A stretch of 64,000 nucleotides of DNA from Pseudanabaena sp. FACHB-2040 (GCF_014696715.1 NZ_JACJQO010000017.1:124001-188000); one strand, 5' to 3'; positions 35,017 to 44,450 are shown, counted from the stretch's first letter. Numbers and translations: made by a program. Notes: generated by a model not told the origin, from the sequence alone.

Positions 35017-36240
35017 CTATAAACTCTTTGGTATGATGACAGCCCCAATAGTGCTGTCCACTGCCTGACAAACTTGTTTTTTGTATATCCACAGCAGTGC
35101 AGCGAGTACGACTAGAGAAACTCCTACTAATCCGTAGGTCGCTGTCATACCAAAGTTTTGACTAATTGGTTGAGAGACGATAGGAGAGAGAAATTGACCT
35201 AAAAACATAAACATGGTTAGCCCTCCTAATGCTCTCCCTCGCAGAGCATCTGGAACTTCATTAGCAGTCCAGACATTTAGGTTTGGCATCATTAAACCCA
35301 ACCCGATGCCAGTCGGGATCAACACCAATAGTATCAGTGAGTAGCTGCTGGCAACTCCAATACCAACGTAACCTAGCCCAATTAGCCCAAAAGCGATCGC
35401 CAGAATCTTGATAAAGCTAAAGCGTTTTTTAACTCTGCCATAGTTCATAGAAGCAAAGGCACTGAAAAGAATAGAAAATGCGATCGCTAACCCAGTTTGA
35501 GTAGCTCCGGCCCCTGAAAGCTGCTCAAGGTAAAAAGGCAACTGTACCGGAATCAGGTAAAAGGCAATCTGCTGTAGCATTACACAAGCGTATATCAGCA
35601 CCAACAGCTTTACAGGCAGCTTTGCAGTAGGCACGGGCGTATCAGCGCTTACAACATCAGCTTTAATCCGCAATGGCTCATATAAGCTAAACACAATACC
35701 CGGTATCAATAGCCACGAAAACAGGTAGATCAAAAAGGGAAAACGCCAGTTCAAATCGGCAATAAACCCACCCACTGATAGAAACAGAACACCGCCAAAA
35801 CCCATAAATGCCGCTTGTAAACCCATAAAGTTCGCACGTGCATCGCCCTGGTAATAGTCTGCAATCAGTGTCGTTGCGCTGACCATCACACCTGCTACTG
35901 CCAGCCCTAGCAACGCTCGCCCGACAAGAATAGTAAAGACCGAATTCAGCACAAAACCTGAGCTTCCAGCAAAGCCATACAGAATTGCAGAGCCCAACAA
36001 CAGAGACTTGCGGCCAATTTTATCAACGGCTTGCCCAGCGATCGGCGAACCGATCACAATAAATAGGGCAGGCACTGTCAAGACTAGCCGTACCCAAAAT
36101 TCGGAATTGGCAACGTTCGAAAAGTGCGCCTGCATAGCAGGTAGAGAAGGCGCTATGGTGGCTCCTGACATCACTGTGAGTGTGCTGGCTAGCAAAATTG
36201 TAATTTTCGTCAGCCCTGCGTTTGGATCTTGAGTTCTCAT
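35017..36240 (-). CDS. MFS transporter (drug/metabolite efflux type)
   Basis: A 407-residue protein with about 12 hydrophobic helices. The loop 2-3 motif reads GQAVDKIGRKSLLLGSA near residue 67 and the fourth and fifth helices contain GRALLGLAVAGVMVSATTLIADYY, typical of DHA1-type exporters. It is the last gene of the run OYE, NTF2-like, MFS on the minus strand, 159 bp after the NTF2-like gene. The set suggests export or detoxification of an electrophilic compound, an inference. The 34761-35016 gap on its 3' side holds nothing recognised. Confidence 0.87.
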   Translation of the reverse strand: MRTQDPNAGLTKITILLASTLTVMSGATIAPSLPAMQAHFSNVANSEFWVRLVLTVPALFIVIGSPIAGQAVDKIGRKSLLLGSAILYGFAGSSGFVLNSVFTILVGRALLGLAVAGVMVSATTLIADYYQGDARANFMGLQAAFMGFGGVLFLSVGGFIADLNWRFPFLIYLFSWLLIPGIVFSLYEPLRIKADVVSADTPVPTAKLPVKLLVLIYACVMLQQIAFYLIPVQLPFYLEQLSGAGATQTGLAIAFSILFSAFASMNYGRVKKRFSFIKILAIAFGLIGLGYVGIGVASSYSLILLVLIPTGIGLGLMMPNLNVWTANEVPDALRGRALGGLTMFMFLGQFLSPIVSQPISQNFGMTATYGLVGVSLVVLAALLWIYKKQVCQAVDSTIGAVIIPKSL

Positions 36241-36399
36241 AAAATTACGAGGGGTTGTAATAGAGCTGATATCTAGTGACTGTGCAAAGACTTACAGCCT
36301 TCTCAACCTGGAGAGTTAGCCAAGAAAGCTAAAATCCAGTTAACAAACATAGAGATGATTGCCTTGTTCCATTGGTTATCTCTTCAATACATCAATAAG

Positions 36400-36777
36400 T
36401 TAGGTTTGTAGGATGGGTGTTACTTGTCCTGTAATCATTTGCCACTTTCCATCACGTTTGATGTAAACGTGCAAATCTCTGACTCGTTTTTGTCCTCGCT
36501 CCTTCATGTTCAATGTCATGCGGAAATTGACTACTGCAACTGTGTCAGCATACCAATGCACTTGAACCTCATCTGTCGTGTACGATTCAACCTCAGCGTG
36601 CTTAACGTTTTCCAGTTCCATTTGCTTGTCTGCAACTCGGCCATCTGGGAAAACAGCTAAAAAGTCGTCCGGCAGATCGCGATCAACTACTGCCACATCA
36701 CGTTCTAGTAAAGCGTCAAGAAAGGCAGCATCTAGTTCGAGAATAAGGCGTTCCTCAGTTACTCTATCAATTGTCAT
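36400..36777 (-). CDS. NTF2-like (SnoaL/DUF4440) protein
   Basis: A 125-residue cone-shaped alpha+beta fold protein. The N-terminal helix LDAAFLDALLERDVAVVDRDLPDDF and later strands VVNFRMTLNMKERG and DLHVYIKRDGKWQMITGQ are typical of DUF4440/SnoaL-like proteins. Such proteins act as small enzymes or binding domains. It starts 33 bp after the old yellow enzyme stop, so the two are probably one operon. Function not assignable. Confidence 0.8.
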   Translation of the reverse strand: MTIDRVTEERLILELDAAFLDALLERDVAVVDRDLPDDFLAVFPDGRVADKQMELENVKHAEVESYTTDEVQVHWYADTVAVVNFRMTLNMKERGQKRVRDLHVYIKRDGKWQMITGQVTPILQT

Positions 36778-36810
36778 TTGTCTAATAGCTCTTTGTATTT
36801 TTATGTCAAT

Positions 36811-37905
36811 TTAACTCGCGACTTTTTCTAAGAAAGGATAGTCCGTATACCCTTCTTTACCACCGCCGTAAAACGTTTCAGGATCGGGTTCATTCAACGA
36901 AGTATTTAGCTTGAAGCGGCTTGGCAAGTCTGGATTTGCTAAGAACAACTTTCCAAAAGAGATCAGATCTGCGCTTCCATCGGCTAACGCAGCATTTGCT
37001 GTTTCATAGGTGTAGTTTCCATTAGAAATTAATGTCCCTTGATAAAGGGGACGAAACAAAGGAGTCACAGGATTGATTACATCTCGACTCTTCAAATCTA
37101 TTTCGTTCGGTTCCATTAAATGGACATAGGCCAACCCGACGGGGTTAAGCGCTTCAAGCACGTAACTAAAGGTCGCTTGAGGATTTGAGTCAACCATGCC
37201 ATAGAATGTGTTGCTGGGTGAGAGCTTGATGCCAACCCGGTCTGCTCCCCAAATACTAGAAACCGCTTCAACGACCTCCATCAGAAATTTGGCTCGATTC
37301 TTAATTGAGCCACCGTACTCATCATTTCTTTGGTTGGAACCGTCTTGCAGGAATTGGTCAATCAGGTATCCAAATGCACCATGCAGTTCAATACCGTCGA
37401 ATCCAGCCGCTTTAGCATTCTTGGCACCAGAGCGAAACTGCTCAACAACTTCAGAGATTTCGTGTTTTTCCAAAGCCCGGGGCGTTTCCATGGCCACTTT
37501 GCCAGTCGGAGTGTGCAGTTCACCAACAGGTGCGATCGCACTCGGTGCAACAGGCTGTTTTCCGCCTAGTAGGGAGGGATGGGAAATTCTGCCGGAGTGC
37601 CACAACTGTAGAAAAATCTTTCCACCTGCATCGTGTACTGCGCCTGTCACCATTTGCCATGCCTCAATCTGCTCCGGCGAATAAATGCCCGGACAGTTCA
37701 TGTACCCATTACTCATGGGTGAAACCATTGTGCACTCGGTGATGATCAAACCTGCGGATGCTCGTTGAGCGTAGTAGGTTGCCATTAAAGAATTGGGGAT
37801 ACCCCCCATTGCTCGCAGCCGAGTCATAGGTGCCATAATGATGCGATTGGCGAGGCTGTTAGAACCGAGTTCGATGGGTGAGAAAAGATTGATTGCTGTA
37901 CTCAT
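36811..37905 (-). CDS. Old yellow enzyme family alkene reductase
   Basis: A 364-residue FMN-dependent TIM-barrel oxidoreductase that reduces activated C=C bonds with NADPH. Family motifs: LANRIIMAPMTRLRA near residue 18, WHSGRISHPSLL, the active-site HGAFGYLIDQFLQDGSNQRNDEYGGS (H..G and Y pattern) near 180, and ADLISFGKLFLANPDLP near the end. The longest frame runs to 38085, but its first 60 codons are the out-of-frame tail of the broken AraC gene, so ATG 37905 is the start. It heads the OYE, NTF2-like, MFS run. Confidence 0.92.
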   Translation of the reverse strand: MSTAINLFSPIELGSNSLANRIIMAPMTRLRAMGGIPNSLMATYYAQRASAGLIITECTMVSPMSNGYMNCPGIYSPEQIEAWQMVTGAVHDAGGKIFLQLWHSGRISHPSLLGGKQPVAPSAIAPVGELHTPTGKVAMETPRALEKHEISEVVEQFRSGAKNAKAAGFDGIELHGAFGYLIDQFLQDGSNQRNDEYGGSIKNRAKFLMEVVEAVSSIWGADRVGIKLSPSNTFYGMVDSNPQATFSYVLEALNPVGLAYVHLMEPNEIDLKSRDVINPVTPLFRPLYQGTLISNGNYTYETANAALADGSADLISFGKLFLANPDLPSRFKLNTSLNEPDPETFYGGGKEGYTDYPFLEKVAS

Positions 37906-37990
37906 GGCTCTTTCTCTGAGTTTGAGCCTAAGCGTATCAGGTATAAACCTTGTCGTCTTGAATGATCTTGCTTTTATCAGTACGTTCTTG

Positions 37991-38400
37991 CTAAGAAGCC
38001 CGAAACTGACTAGGTGAAGTTCCAACCTGGCGTTTGAAATGACGGGCCAGGTGACTTTGATCCACAAAACCGACTTGAGTAGCAATGCTTGCGATTGACA
38101 GATTTGTATTTCTAAGCAACCGTTTGGCTGCTCAATCCGATATTTGATTAGATATTGATGTGGGGTTAGGCCCGTAGATTATTTGAATAGATGACTAAAG
38201 TAATAAGGACTCATCTGCACCGCCTCAGCTAACTCTATTAGGCTGAGACTCTGTGCTGAATGTGCATTGATATAGTCAGTTACTTGTCGCAGCCGAGCTT
38301 GCGGTAATCCATCAGAGTAGCTTCGAATCTTGGGCTTCTGCGTTGAGTAGTATTGCACTATATGAGCAGAAGCAGAATTGGCCAGCGCGTCGTATCAGTG
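37991..38400 (-). pseudogene. AraC-family regulator pseudogene
   Basis: On the minus strand the reading gives LRQVTDYINAHSAQSLSLIE, LAEAVQMSPYYFSHLFK, then a TAA stop, then STGLTPHQYLIKYRIEQ. After one frameshift the other frame continues KRLLRNTNLSIASIATQVGF, VDQSHLARHFKRQVGTSPSQ, FRAS and a stop at 37991. These are the two HTH units of an AraC C-terminal domain with an in-frame stop and a frame change, and the N-terminal ligand domain is largely missing. It lies directly upstream of the OYE gene on the same strand, where an activator would sit. Confidence 0.88.
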
Positions 38401-38617
38401 TCTAAACCGCTGTGATCCCCTGAGTAGGTTAATCATAAGTTCCAAAAACCTACCTAAAAAGCTGTTTGAATGCCCTTTAGGCCAAAAAGCCTTTGCAACT
38501 GCTAAGGCATTATCCGTTTACAATAGTCGGGGCAATATTGGGGGTATGCTTTCCCCTACAGCGGTCAATCACTAGAAGCGTCACTCACCACACTATTTAG
38601 GTCACCCCACTCAAGCC

Positions 38618-39979
38618 GTGCTCAAAGCCTTTCGTGGATCATTTCTAGACTTTGTAAACGACCCCTTCTACACATCCGAAGCTGAAAGCGTCCGCTACTT
38701 TTCAGATGGCCTGCTGGTAGTTGAGCAAGGTCGATTAAAAGCCTTAGGGGACTATGACAAGCTCAAGCCACAGTACGCTGGCGTTCCCGTTGAAGACTAT
38801 TCCGGCAAGCTGATCACACCAGGCTTTATTGATCTGCACATTCATTTTCCACAGACGGAAATGATCGCGGCCTATGGTGAGCAGCTTTTGGAGTGGTTAG
38901 ACACGTATACCTTTCCCACCGAAAGCAAGTTCAAAGATCGGGCCTATGCTCAGCAGGTAGCCTCTCTCTTTCTAGATGAGCTGCTGAGAAACGGCACGAC
39001 CACTGCTGTTGTCCTGGCTGCTGTCTATCCAGAGTCTGCCGACGCATTTTTTGAAGAAGCTGACCGCCGCCGCCTGCGGATGGTAGCTGGCAAAGTCATG
39101 ATGGATCGCAATGCTCCAGACTTTCTCTTAGATACAGCAGTCTCTTCCTATCAAGACAGCAAGACCCTAATTGAGAAATGGCATGGGCACAACCGCCTGC
39201 TATACGCTGTGACACCTCGCTTTGCACCTACCTCGACCCCAGAACAGCTACAGCTAGCGGCAAAACTTCTGCAGGAGTATCCTGGCACCTACCTACATAC
39301 TCATCTGTCTGAGAATGTCGCTGAAGTCGCCTGGGTAAAAGAACTTTTTCCAGATTGCCAGGGCTATCTAGATGTCTACGATCAGGTAGGGCTGGTAGGA
39401 GAGCGCTCCCTCTTTGCCCACTGCATTCAACTGACAGAAGCAGAATTTGAGCGATTGGCAGCTGCAAAAGCAACCATTGCCTTTTGCCCAACTTCTAACC
39501 TGTTTCTTGGCAGTGGGCTCTTTAAGCTAGAAAAGGCGAAATCGGTGGATTGTCCGATTCGATTAGGGCTAGCGACCGATGTTGGAGCAGGCACCAGTTT
39601 TTCTATGCTGCAAACTGCCAACGAAGCTTACAAAGTGGCTCAGTTGAGACAGCAAAAGCTCTCTCCCTTTCAGGCTCTCTTTTTAGCAACCTTGGGCGGT
39701 GCCAGAGCCCTAGCGTTGGACGATAAAATCGGTAGCTTTGCAGTCGGTCGAGAAGCTGATTTTGTTGTTCTCGACCCTCGCTCTACGCCCGTCATGGCCT
39801 TTCGCAATGCGGAAGCCAGCCCAGCTTCCCTAATAGAACTCGCCGATCGACTCTTCTCCCTAGTGATTATGGGAGATGATCGGGCGGTTCAGGCCACCTA
39901 TATCTTGGGTGAATTGGCCCACAGCAAAGGACAAGCGGGGAATCTGCCAGCCGCAAATTCCCCGCTTAAGATTCTCTAA
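38618..39979 (+). CDS. guaD: Guanine deaminase
   Basis: A 453-residue zinc amidohydrolase that converts guanine to xanthine and ammonia in purine salvage or catabolism. Metal and substrate motifs are in order: GFIDLHIHFPQTEMIAAYG (HXH) near residue 73, YLHTHLSENVAEV near 227, LFAHCIQLTE near 266, and LATDVGAGTSFSM near 317 with the catalytic Asp. The PQTE segment is typical of guanine deaminase rather than other amidohydrolases. The start is GTG at 38618. It begins 640 bp past the OYE start and marks the return to core-like sequence. 38401-38617 holds no gene. Confidence 0.93.
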   Translation: MLKAFRGSFLDFVNDPFYTSEAESVRYFSDGLLVVEQGRLKALGDYDKLKPQYAGVPVEDYSGKLITPGFIDLHIHFPQTEMIAAYGEQLLEWLDTYTFPTESKFKDRAYAQQVASLFLDELLRNGTTTAVVLAAVYPESADAFFEEADRRRLRMVAGKVMMDRNAPDFLLDTAVSSYQDSKTLIEKWHGHNRLLYAVTPRFAPTSTPEQLQLAAKLLQEYPGTYLHTHLSENVAEVAWVKELFPDCQGYLDVYDQVGLVGERSLFAHCIQLTEAEFERLAAAKATIAFCPTSNLFLGSGLFKLEKAKSVDCPIRLGLATDVGAGTSFSMLQTANEAYKVAQLRQQKLSPFQALFLATLGGARALALDDKIGSFAVGREADFVVLDPRSTPVMAFRNAEASPASLIELADRLFSLVIMGDDRAVQATYILGELAHSKGQAGNLPAANSPLKIL

Positions 39980-40109
39980 ATCAGAGAGCCGAACTTATTT
40001 CCGGGCTTCTGCACTCTCTTCGCTAAAGAGCCAAAAGTGCCTCTTTGGGGGTTTTGTCTTTACTATCCGCAGTCACAACGGCAGTGGCAGCTTTTAAGCT
40101 ATCGGTGCC

Positions 40110-40865
40110 TCACTTATTCTTGGCAGGAACGGAAACAGTAACGTCATCGTCAGCGCCAAGGGTGCTTTCCTCAGAGGCTTCGGGGTCGGGCATTACATCT
40201 TCCATGTCGTCGGCATCTACAGCAGCGGCTTCTTCTTCTGCTTCAGAGTCCATATCAGCGCCATCGGTGCTTCTAGGAGGGGTAACAACTTCCATCGCCT
40301 CAGAAAGGCTTCCTGGCATTGGAGCATCTGATTCAATATCTGCAGCTGTCGCTGCATCATCTTCATCAGAAAGCGGCGTTACGGGCTCAGACTTAACAAT
40401 ATCTTCCTGGGCCTTTTCTGCTGCGGGAGATGATTCAGACGCTTTCCCGCTCACCGATATTTCGGGCGTTTTCTCAATAGGAGAACCCCCTCGCTTCATG
40501 TCAATGTCTACAGTCACTTGTGAGTCAGCTGCATTGGCCTGATCGTGGTCGGCTCCGGCTTGGGGCATGGTTAGGGCAAACAGGTCGCCACTTTCAGCAA
40601 CTTGCCGAATGACGCTAGCATCTAGGTTTGTTTGATTGCGCCTTTCAGCGAGCTTAGCGATCTCCCAACCCACTGCTTCGCCCATACGCACGGCATCTTC
40701 AAGGCTGGCATAGGATTTTTGGGCCAGCTTATTTAGCAGCATGTCCAACTCCTTGTTGCCGCGCCGTGTGGAGGGGTTTACGCCCCGCGACATTAGAACT
40801 GCTTTAGCTCCCCGTCTCAGGGCCTTTTGGGTTTGATTTCCTTGAAGTTGATTACGCTGAACCAT
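40110..40865 (-). CDS. Hypothetical protein with acidic disordered C-terminal half
   Basis: A 251-residue protein I do not recognise. Residues 1-100 are helical and basic near the start (QTQKALRRGAKAVLMSRGVNPSTRRGNKELDMLLNK may be DNA- or protein-binding, unproven). Residues 115-245 are very rich in Asp, Glu, Ala and Ser and look disordered. Base composition of the second half is skewed, which also opens a spurious plus-strand frame opposite it. It converges with guaD. Confidence 0.6.
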   Translation of the reverse strand: MVQRNQLQGNQTQKALRRGAKAVLMSRGVNPSTRRGNKELDMLLNKLAQKSYASLEDAVRMGEAVGWEIAKLAERRNQTNLDASVIRQVAESGDLFALTMPQAGADHDQANAADSQVTVDIDMKRGGSPIEKTPEISVSGKASESSPAAEKAQEDIVKSEPVTPLSDEDDAATAADIESDAPMPGSLSEAMEVVTPPRSTDGADMDSEAEEEAAAVDADDMEDVMPDPEASEESTLGADDDVTVSVPAKNK

Positions 40866-41090
40866 ACTGTCCTCTCTGCGTCCTGTCGCTTGGAATGGGG
40901 TTAATCAGACAGAACTTTGGGCTGGCTCTAAAGACCTCAGCCCTGCCCGGTTCAGTGTTAGTCTGTAGTACTTTTCCCTGACGGGCCCGCTGTCTGCATC
41001 ACATCCTAGGGTGCAGCGGCGGGCGCTATACTCCCTCAAGAGATTGGTCTTTTACGGCTCTAAGTAACCTTCTAGAAAGAGGCAACAATC

Positions 41091-41873
41091 TTGAGTAGGA
41101 GAAAGTCATGGAACCTGCATGGGGTGGCTTGTTTAGGGCTATTGACAGTCTTAGCCGGCTGTAGCCGGGAACCGCCTATCGCAATGGTGTCAGCAGCGCC
41201 AAGCAAAACTCTTCAGGTCGCTCTTGCCTATCCAGCCTTTTTGATCGATACTCAGGCAGCTGAACGCTACCGGCAGGCAGGGCTGAGCTATCGGCAGGCA
41301 GGGAACTTGGAGGCTGCGATCGCAACCCTCAAAATTGCCGCCGCCCTCGATCCGCTCAATCCCAGTAGCCATGTCATCCTGGGCTGGACTCAGCATTTGG
41401 CAGGCAATCAAGGGCTAGCCGCCCAAACCCTACAAACCGCCCTCAGGCAAGATCCTGACTTCATCCCGGCTCTGAACGCCCTGGGCATTGTCTATTTAGT
41501 CAGCGGAGATCTGCAAGCCGCCGTTACCACCCACACCCGCGCCACCGAACTCAAGCCCGACAACGAAATTGCTCACTACAACCTCAGCCTGGCCCACGAA
41601 AGACTAGGAGAGTTCAAAGCCGCCATTGACCACGCCGAAATAGCGACCCAGCTAGAGCCGAGCAACCCCCACCCCTGGGTAGCGCTGGCGCTGGCGCACC
41701 AGTCCAACGGCAGCCTAGCTCAAGCTCAAACCCTATATCAAAAGGTAGTGCAAATTGATGGCCGCTACCGCAGCAGCAGCCATCTGCCACGCCTAGAGCA
41801 GGCTGGCTTTAGCCCTGACCAAATTCTCAAGGTCGAAGCTCTTCTGGCGAGCAGCCTAACCGACGAGAGTTGA
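41091..41873 (+). CDS. TPR-repeat lipoprotein
   Basis: A 260-residue protein starting at a TTG with a Shine-Dalgarno (AGAAAGAGG) 7 bp before it. The signal peptide ends in a lipobox VLAGC near residue 23, so it should be lipidated and membrane-anchored. At least four TPR units follow (AGLSYRQAGNLEAAIATLKIAAALDPLNP; LGWTQHLAGNQGLAAQTL; LGIVYLVSGDLQAAVTTH; LAHERLGEFKAAIDHAE). It probably scaffolds a complex at the membrane. Partners unknown. 40866-41090 upstream holds its promoter and that of the divergent gene. Confidence 0.82.
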   Translation: MSRRKSWNLHGVACLGLLTVLAGCSREPPIAMVSAAPSKTLQVALAYPAFLIDTQAAERYRQAGLSYRQAGNLEAAIATLKIAAALDPLNPSSHVILGWTQHLAGNQGLAAQTLQTALRQDPDFIPALNALGIVYLVSGDLQAAVTTHTRATELKPDNEIAHYNLSLAHERLGEFKAAIDHAEIATQLEPSNPHPWVALALAHQSNGSLAQAQTLYQKVVQIDGRYRSSSHLPRLEQAGFSPDQILKVEALLASSLTDES

Positions 41874-42036
41874 TGGTTTGCAACAACCTAGCGACAAAGC
41901 CAGCAGCAGGACTGCAGGAAAGATAAACCGTATCTCACGCGTTATCCCATAGAGACTTCATTACTATGGATAGCTATAGGAATCAGGTTTAGCCCACTCT
42001 CTCCAGCTACCCCACCGCATACTCCCTGAGGCTACT

Positions 42037-42348
42037 GTGACCTCAAAAAAACCCTCAGACAAAGCCAGCAGTAAAAAACAAGCGCCACCAGCTTCACCTC
42101 CGTCTCCGCCTCCAGCCAGTAGTGGAGGGTTAAAGGTGCAGGTCATCTATCTAGCGGCCCGCAGCGGCAGCGCCAAAAGCCCTGCTAAAGACGCGCTATG
42201 GTTTGCCACCTATCCCATCATTCCGCGCACTGGCGACTGCCTTTTTCGCGACGGTATGTACTACCGAGTAGAGCGCGTATTTCTCTACGAAAATACAGCT
42301 CCAGGCTGGTGTGCAGACATAGAAGTTTCTTATTACGGACGTCGCTAA
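42037..42348 (+). CDS. Conserved hypothetical protein, Pro/Ser-rich N-terminus
   Basis: A 103-residue protein from a GTG start. Residues 1-37 are Lys/Ser/Pro-rich and probably disordered. The rest (VQVIYLAARSGSAKSPAKD, then PRTGDCLFRDGMYYRVERVFLYE and WCADIEVSYYG) looks like a small beta-rich domain. Such a segment reminds me of a small cyanobacterial family, but I cannot name it. It is transcribed in the same direction as the TPR lipoprotein and the RRM gene. 41874-42036 holds nothing else. Confidence 0.6.
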   Translation: MTSKKPSDKASSKKQAPPASPPSPPPASSGGLKVQVIYLAARSGSAKSPAKDALWFATYPIIPRTGDCLFRDGMYYRVERVFLYENTAPGWCADIEVSYYGRR

Positions 42349-42359
42349 CCTTTATCTGG

Positions 42360-42538
42360 CAACCATCTTGGCCCCCGGATCATCCCCCTAAAGGCTGTGC
42401 TAATCTAAGTTGTGTGTATGAAAGTAGTTTGTTTCTGGTAGGTCGGTTGATCACGGTTTTGACTCGGTCTGAGATCATGGATGTGCACCGCTCCGAATCG
42501 AACTCGCTACACGTCATATATTCGTTGGAGTTGTGTTT
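42360..42538 (+). promoter_or_regulatory. Long 5' region of the RRM-protein gene
   Basis: About 180 bp separates the previous stop from the RRM start, with no other gene. Long untranslated leaders are common in cyanobacterial rbp genes, which are typically cold-induced. GATCAC and GAGATC near 42450-42475 can pair weakly. The promoter position is not resolved. Confidence 0.35.
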
Positions 42539-42883
42539 ATGTCCATTTACGTAGGGAATCTGTCCTACAACGCTACTCAGGAAGACCTAACCTCCGTTTT
42601 TGAGGAGTATGGCAAGGTCAACCGAGTTACGCTGCCGACCGACCGCGAAACAGGTCGCCCTCGGGGATTTGCCTTCGTTGAAATGAGCAGCGAAACCGAA
42701 GAAGATGCTGCCATTGAAGCCCTAGATGGAGCTGAGTGGATGGGCCGCGAACTGCGGGTCAACAAAGCCCGCCCACGTCAGGGGGGCAGTCGCGATCGCA
42801 CCTCTGCACCCTCTGACAACAGAGGTGGTTGGGGCGACAGTCAAGATCGTGGCAGTCGCGATCGCGAGTTCTCCCGCTGGTAA
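42539..42883 (+). CDS. RNA-binding protein of the RRM (Rbp) family
   Basis: A 114-residue protein. One RRM domain occupies residues 1-80: RNP2 is IYVGNLSY and RNP1 is RGFAFVEM. A Gly/Arg/Asp/Ser-rich tail follows (DRGSRDREFSRW). Cyanobacterial Rbp proteins bind mRNA and are often cold-inducible, and some localise thylakoid mRNAs. The open frame starts two codons upstream at a GTG, but ATG 42539 begins the family N-terminus MSIYVGNLSY. It ends 110 bp before a bidirectional terminator. Confidence 0.93.
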   Translation: MSIYVGNLSYNATQEDLTSVFEEYGKVNRVTLPTDRETGRPRGFAFVEMSSETEEDAAIEALDGAEWMGRELRVNKARPRQGGSRDRTSAPSDNRGGWGDSQDRGSRDREFSRW

Positions 42884-42992
42884 AGTTGGCTCAAGCCCTA
42901 CCCCTGCTAACCAGTGCAGAACCTTGTCAAACCGAGGTTAGGACTATTGCTAGGTAAGGTGTAGCTGCACCTCGAACATTTTTCTGAATAGC

Positions 42993-43028
42993 AAAAAAAG
43001 AGATGTGGCCCATCACATCTCTTTTTTT
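42993..43028. terminator. Bidirectional Rho-independent terminator
   Basis: AGATGTG pairs with CACATCT around a six-base loop. It is flanked by seven A residues on one side and a run of T residues on the other, so it can end both the RRM gene on the plus strand and the convergent phytochelatin-synthase-like gene. Confidence 0.92.
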
Positions 43029-43037
43029 GCTCAACCC

Positions 43038-43787
43038 TCAACGCTCTCCAGCACTTTCCAGAGAAGTAATCAGCAAAAACCCTCGGGTCCGACTAGAAAC
43101 AGTATCTACCGTATTGGTTGCCTGCCAAAGATCTTCAGCCTTGACCCAAACCGGGGGGTATTTGTAGCGCGAAACATTCAAGACAAGAAACTGATCTGTG
43201 TCGGCATCGTAAGCTGCCACAGGAGAAATATGACCACCCCGTTCCTGACCAATGGCTCGGCGCAGGTAGTTGATCAACACAAAATTGCCTGGTTCACCAA
43301 GGTTGGCCGCAATCAGCTGGCGAAACGCCTCCAGACTAACGTCACCGCCGTAGTAAGTTTCAGCTCTGACCGGGTAGCTCTCCAAAATTCCAGCCAGTTC
43401 GGCCAGAGTCAACCCCTGTCGCTCAATCGTGTCACGGGTTATGATTGCCTCAGTCTTCTCGCTAAATAGGTTCTCCTGAGTGAAGTATTGCTGATCCCAT
43501 TGGGGTGCTGCAGGTGCAGAGATGCCCAGCGCATTCAGCACCATCACCATACTGGCAACTCCGCAAAAAGCCTGGTTAACCTGAGTCACAAACTGGCTCA
43601 TTAGAGGAATGAAGTCAGTCTGAGCTTCGCTCTCCAAAAGTAGGGCCTGACCTTCAGGCGAAGTGAGCGAGGTTAAGTGATCCGGCAAGGGCAGAGTTTG
43701 AGCAGCCAGCCTCTCTGGATGCAGCAAAACGCTCAACCCAGTCCCTAGCAGTAAAGGCACAATTAGCGCAGGCTGCAAAAACCTCAT
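43038..43787 (-). CDS. Phytochelatin-synthase-like cysteine protease
   Basis: A 249-residue protein with an N-terminal signal peptide (ALIVPLLLGTGLSVLL, then LAAQ). The papain-like catalytic residues are all present: Cys in QAFCGVASMVMVLNALG near residue 75, His in GGHISPVAAYD near 185, and Asp in LVLNVSRYK context following. It resembles the cyanobacterial enzyme Alr0975, which removes glycine from glutathione to make gamma-Glu-Cys and has little phytochelatin synthesis. The signal peptide suggests it acts in the periplasm or lumen. Confidence 0.88.
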   Translation of the reverse strand: MRFLQPALIVPLLLGTGLSVLLHPERLAAQTLPLPDHLTSLTSPEGQALLLESEAQTDFIPLMSQFVTQVNQAFCGVASMVMVLNALGISAPAAPQWDQQYFTQENLFSEKTEAIITRDTIERQGLTLAELAGILESYPVRAETYYGGDVSLEAFRQLIAANLGEPGNFVLINYLRRAIGQERGGHISPVAAYDADTDQFLVLNVSRYKYPPVWVKAEDLWQATNTVDTVSSRTRGFLLITSLESAGER

Positions 43788-44450
43788 TGCAAATCGCTCA
43801 AATAGAGGACTCTATTTTTCAACGATTGAGCCTGTTTTGTCTAGCTGTTGGCTCAAAGCGAGGGCAAAAAACAAATATCGTCATACAACAGGCCGACCAA
43901 GGACAATTTTGTAGCTAGATCTGCGTAGGCAACAGTACTCAAAAGCAGACAAGCCATCCGATCTCTAGCGGATTTACTGCTTAGTTTTGCTAAGAGAATT
44001 CACAGGTTATAAACAACCTGTTATCGACCAAAGTCAACAATGGCCCAAATTTCTAATCAAATTAAGGCTTGAATTAAGCTGCAAATCTGAACCAAATTAA
44101 CACGTTCACACCAAGGGGTAATATCTCTTATAAAAGTCCTCTTCTAAGAGTATTGATCTATACATTTGAAGCTCTATAAGCCATAAATCTTCCAAGTACG
44201 CATTAAACGATTACATCTTTCTCACAGTGCAGTTCGCGTTGTCAGGCCCATCTCTTTAAACAACTTTTTTGTTTACGCAAGTAAAATCAGTATATTTTTA
44301 GCGCTGTTTTATGAACAAACGTAAACCTGGATAAACATCCACGAAGCGCTCATTGTTCAGTGTTAGCCCGGTGCTGTGGCCCTGAGCAAAGCTGTTATTA
44401 CTCAGTTAAGCCAAACAACCTGTAAGACACAACCGGGAGACCCCACTTTT
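43788..44450. other. AT-rich intergenic region upstream of the globin module
   Basis: A 660-bp stretch without a recognisable gene. It is markedly AT-richer than its surroundings, with several TATAAA/TATATT-like sequences (for example TTATAAAAG near 44131, TATATTTTT near 44291). It probably contains the promoter of the protoglobin gene. A frame open from 44376 runs into the protoglobin, but its first 25 codons do not look like part of that family. Confidence 0.5.

Noticed and set aside
37906-38085. N-terminal extension of the OYE frame
   Set aside because: These codons are the AraC pseudogene's last part read in the wrong frame; the enzyme's own start is at 37905.
40045-40542. Plus-strand frame of 165 codons, Ser/Ala-rich
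   Set aside because: It lies opposite the acidic gene at 40110-40865; its Ser/Ala-rich composition is the mirror of Asp/Glu/Ala/Ser codons and it has no family resemblance.
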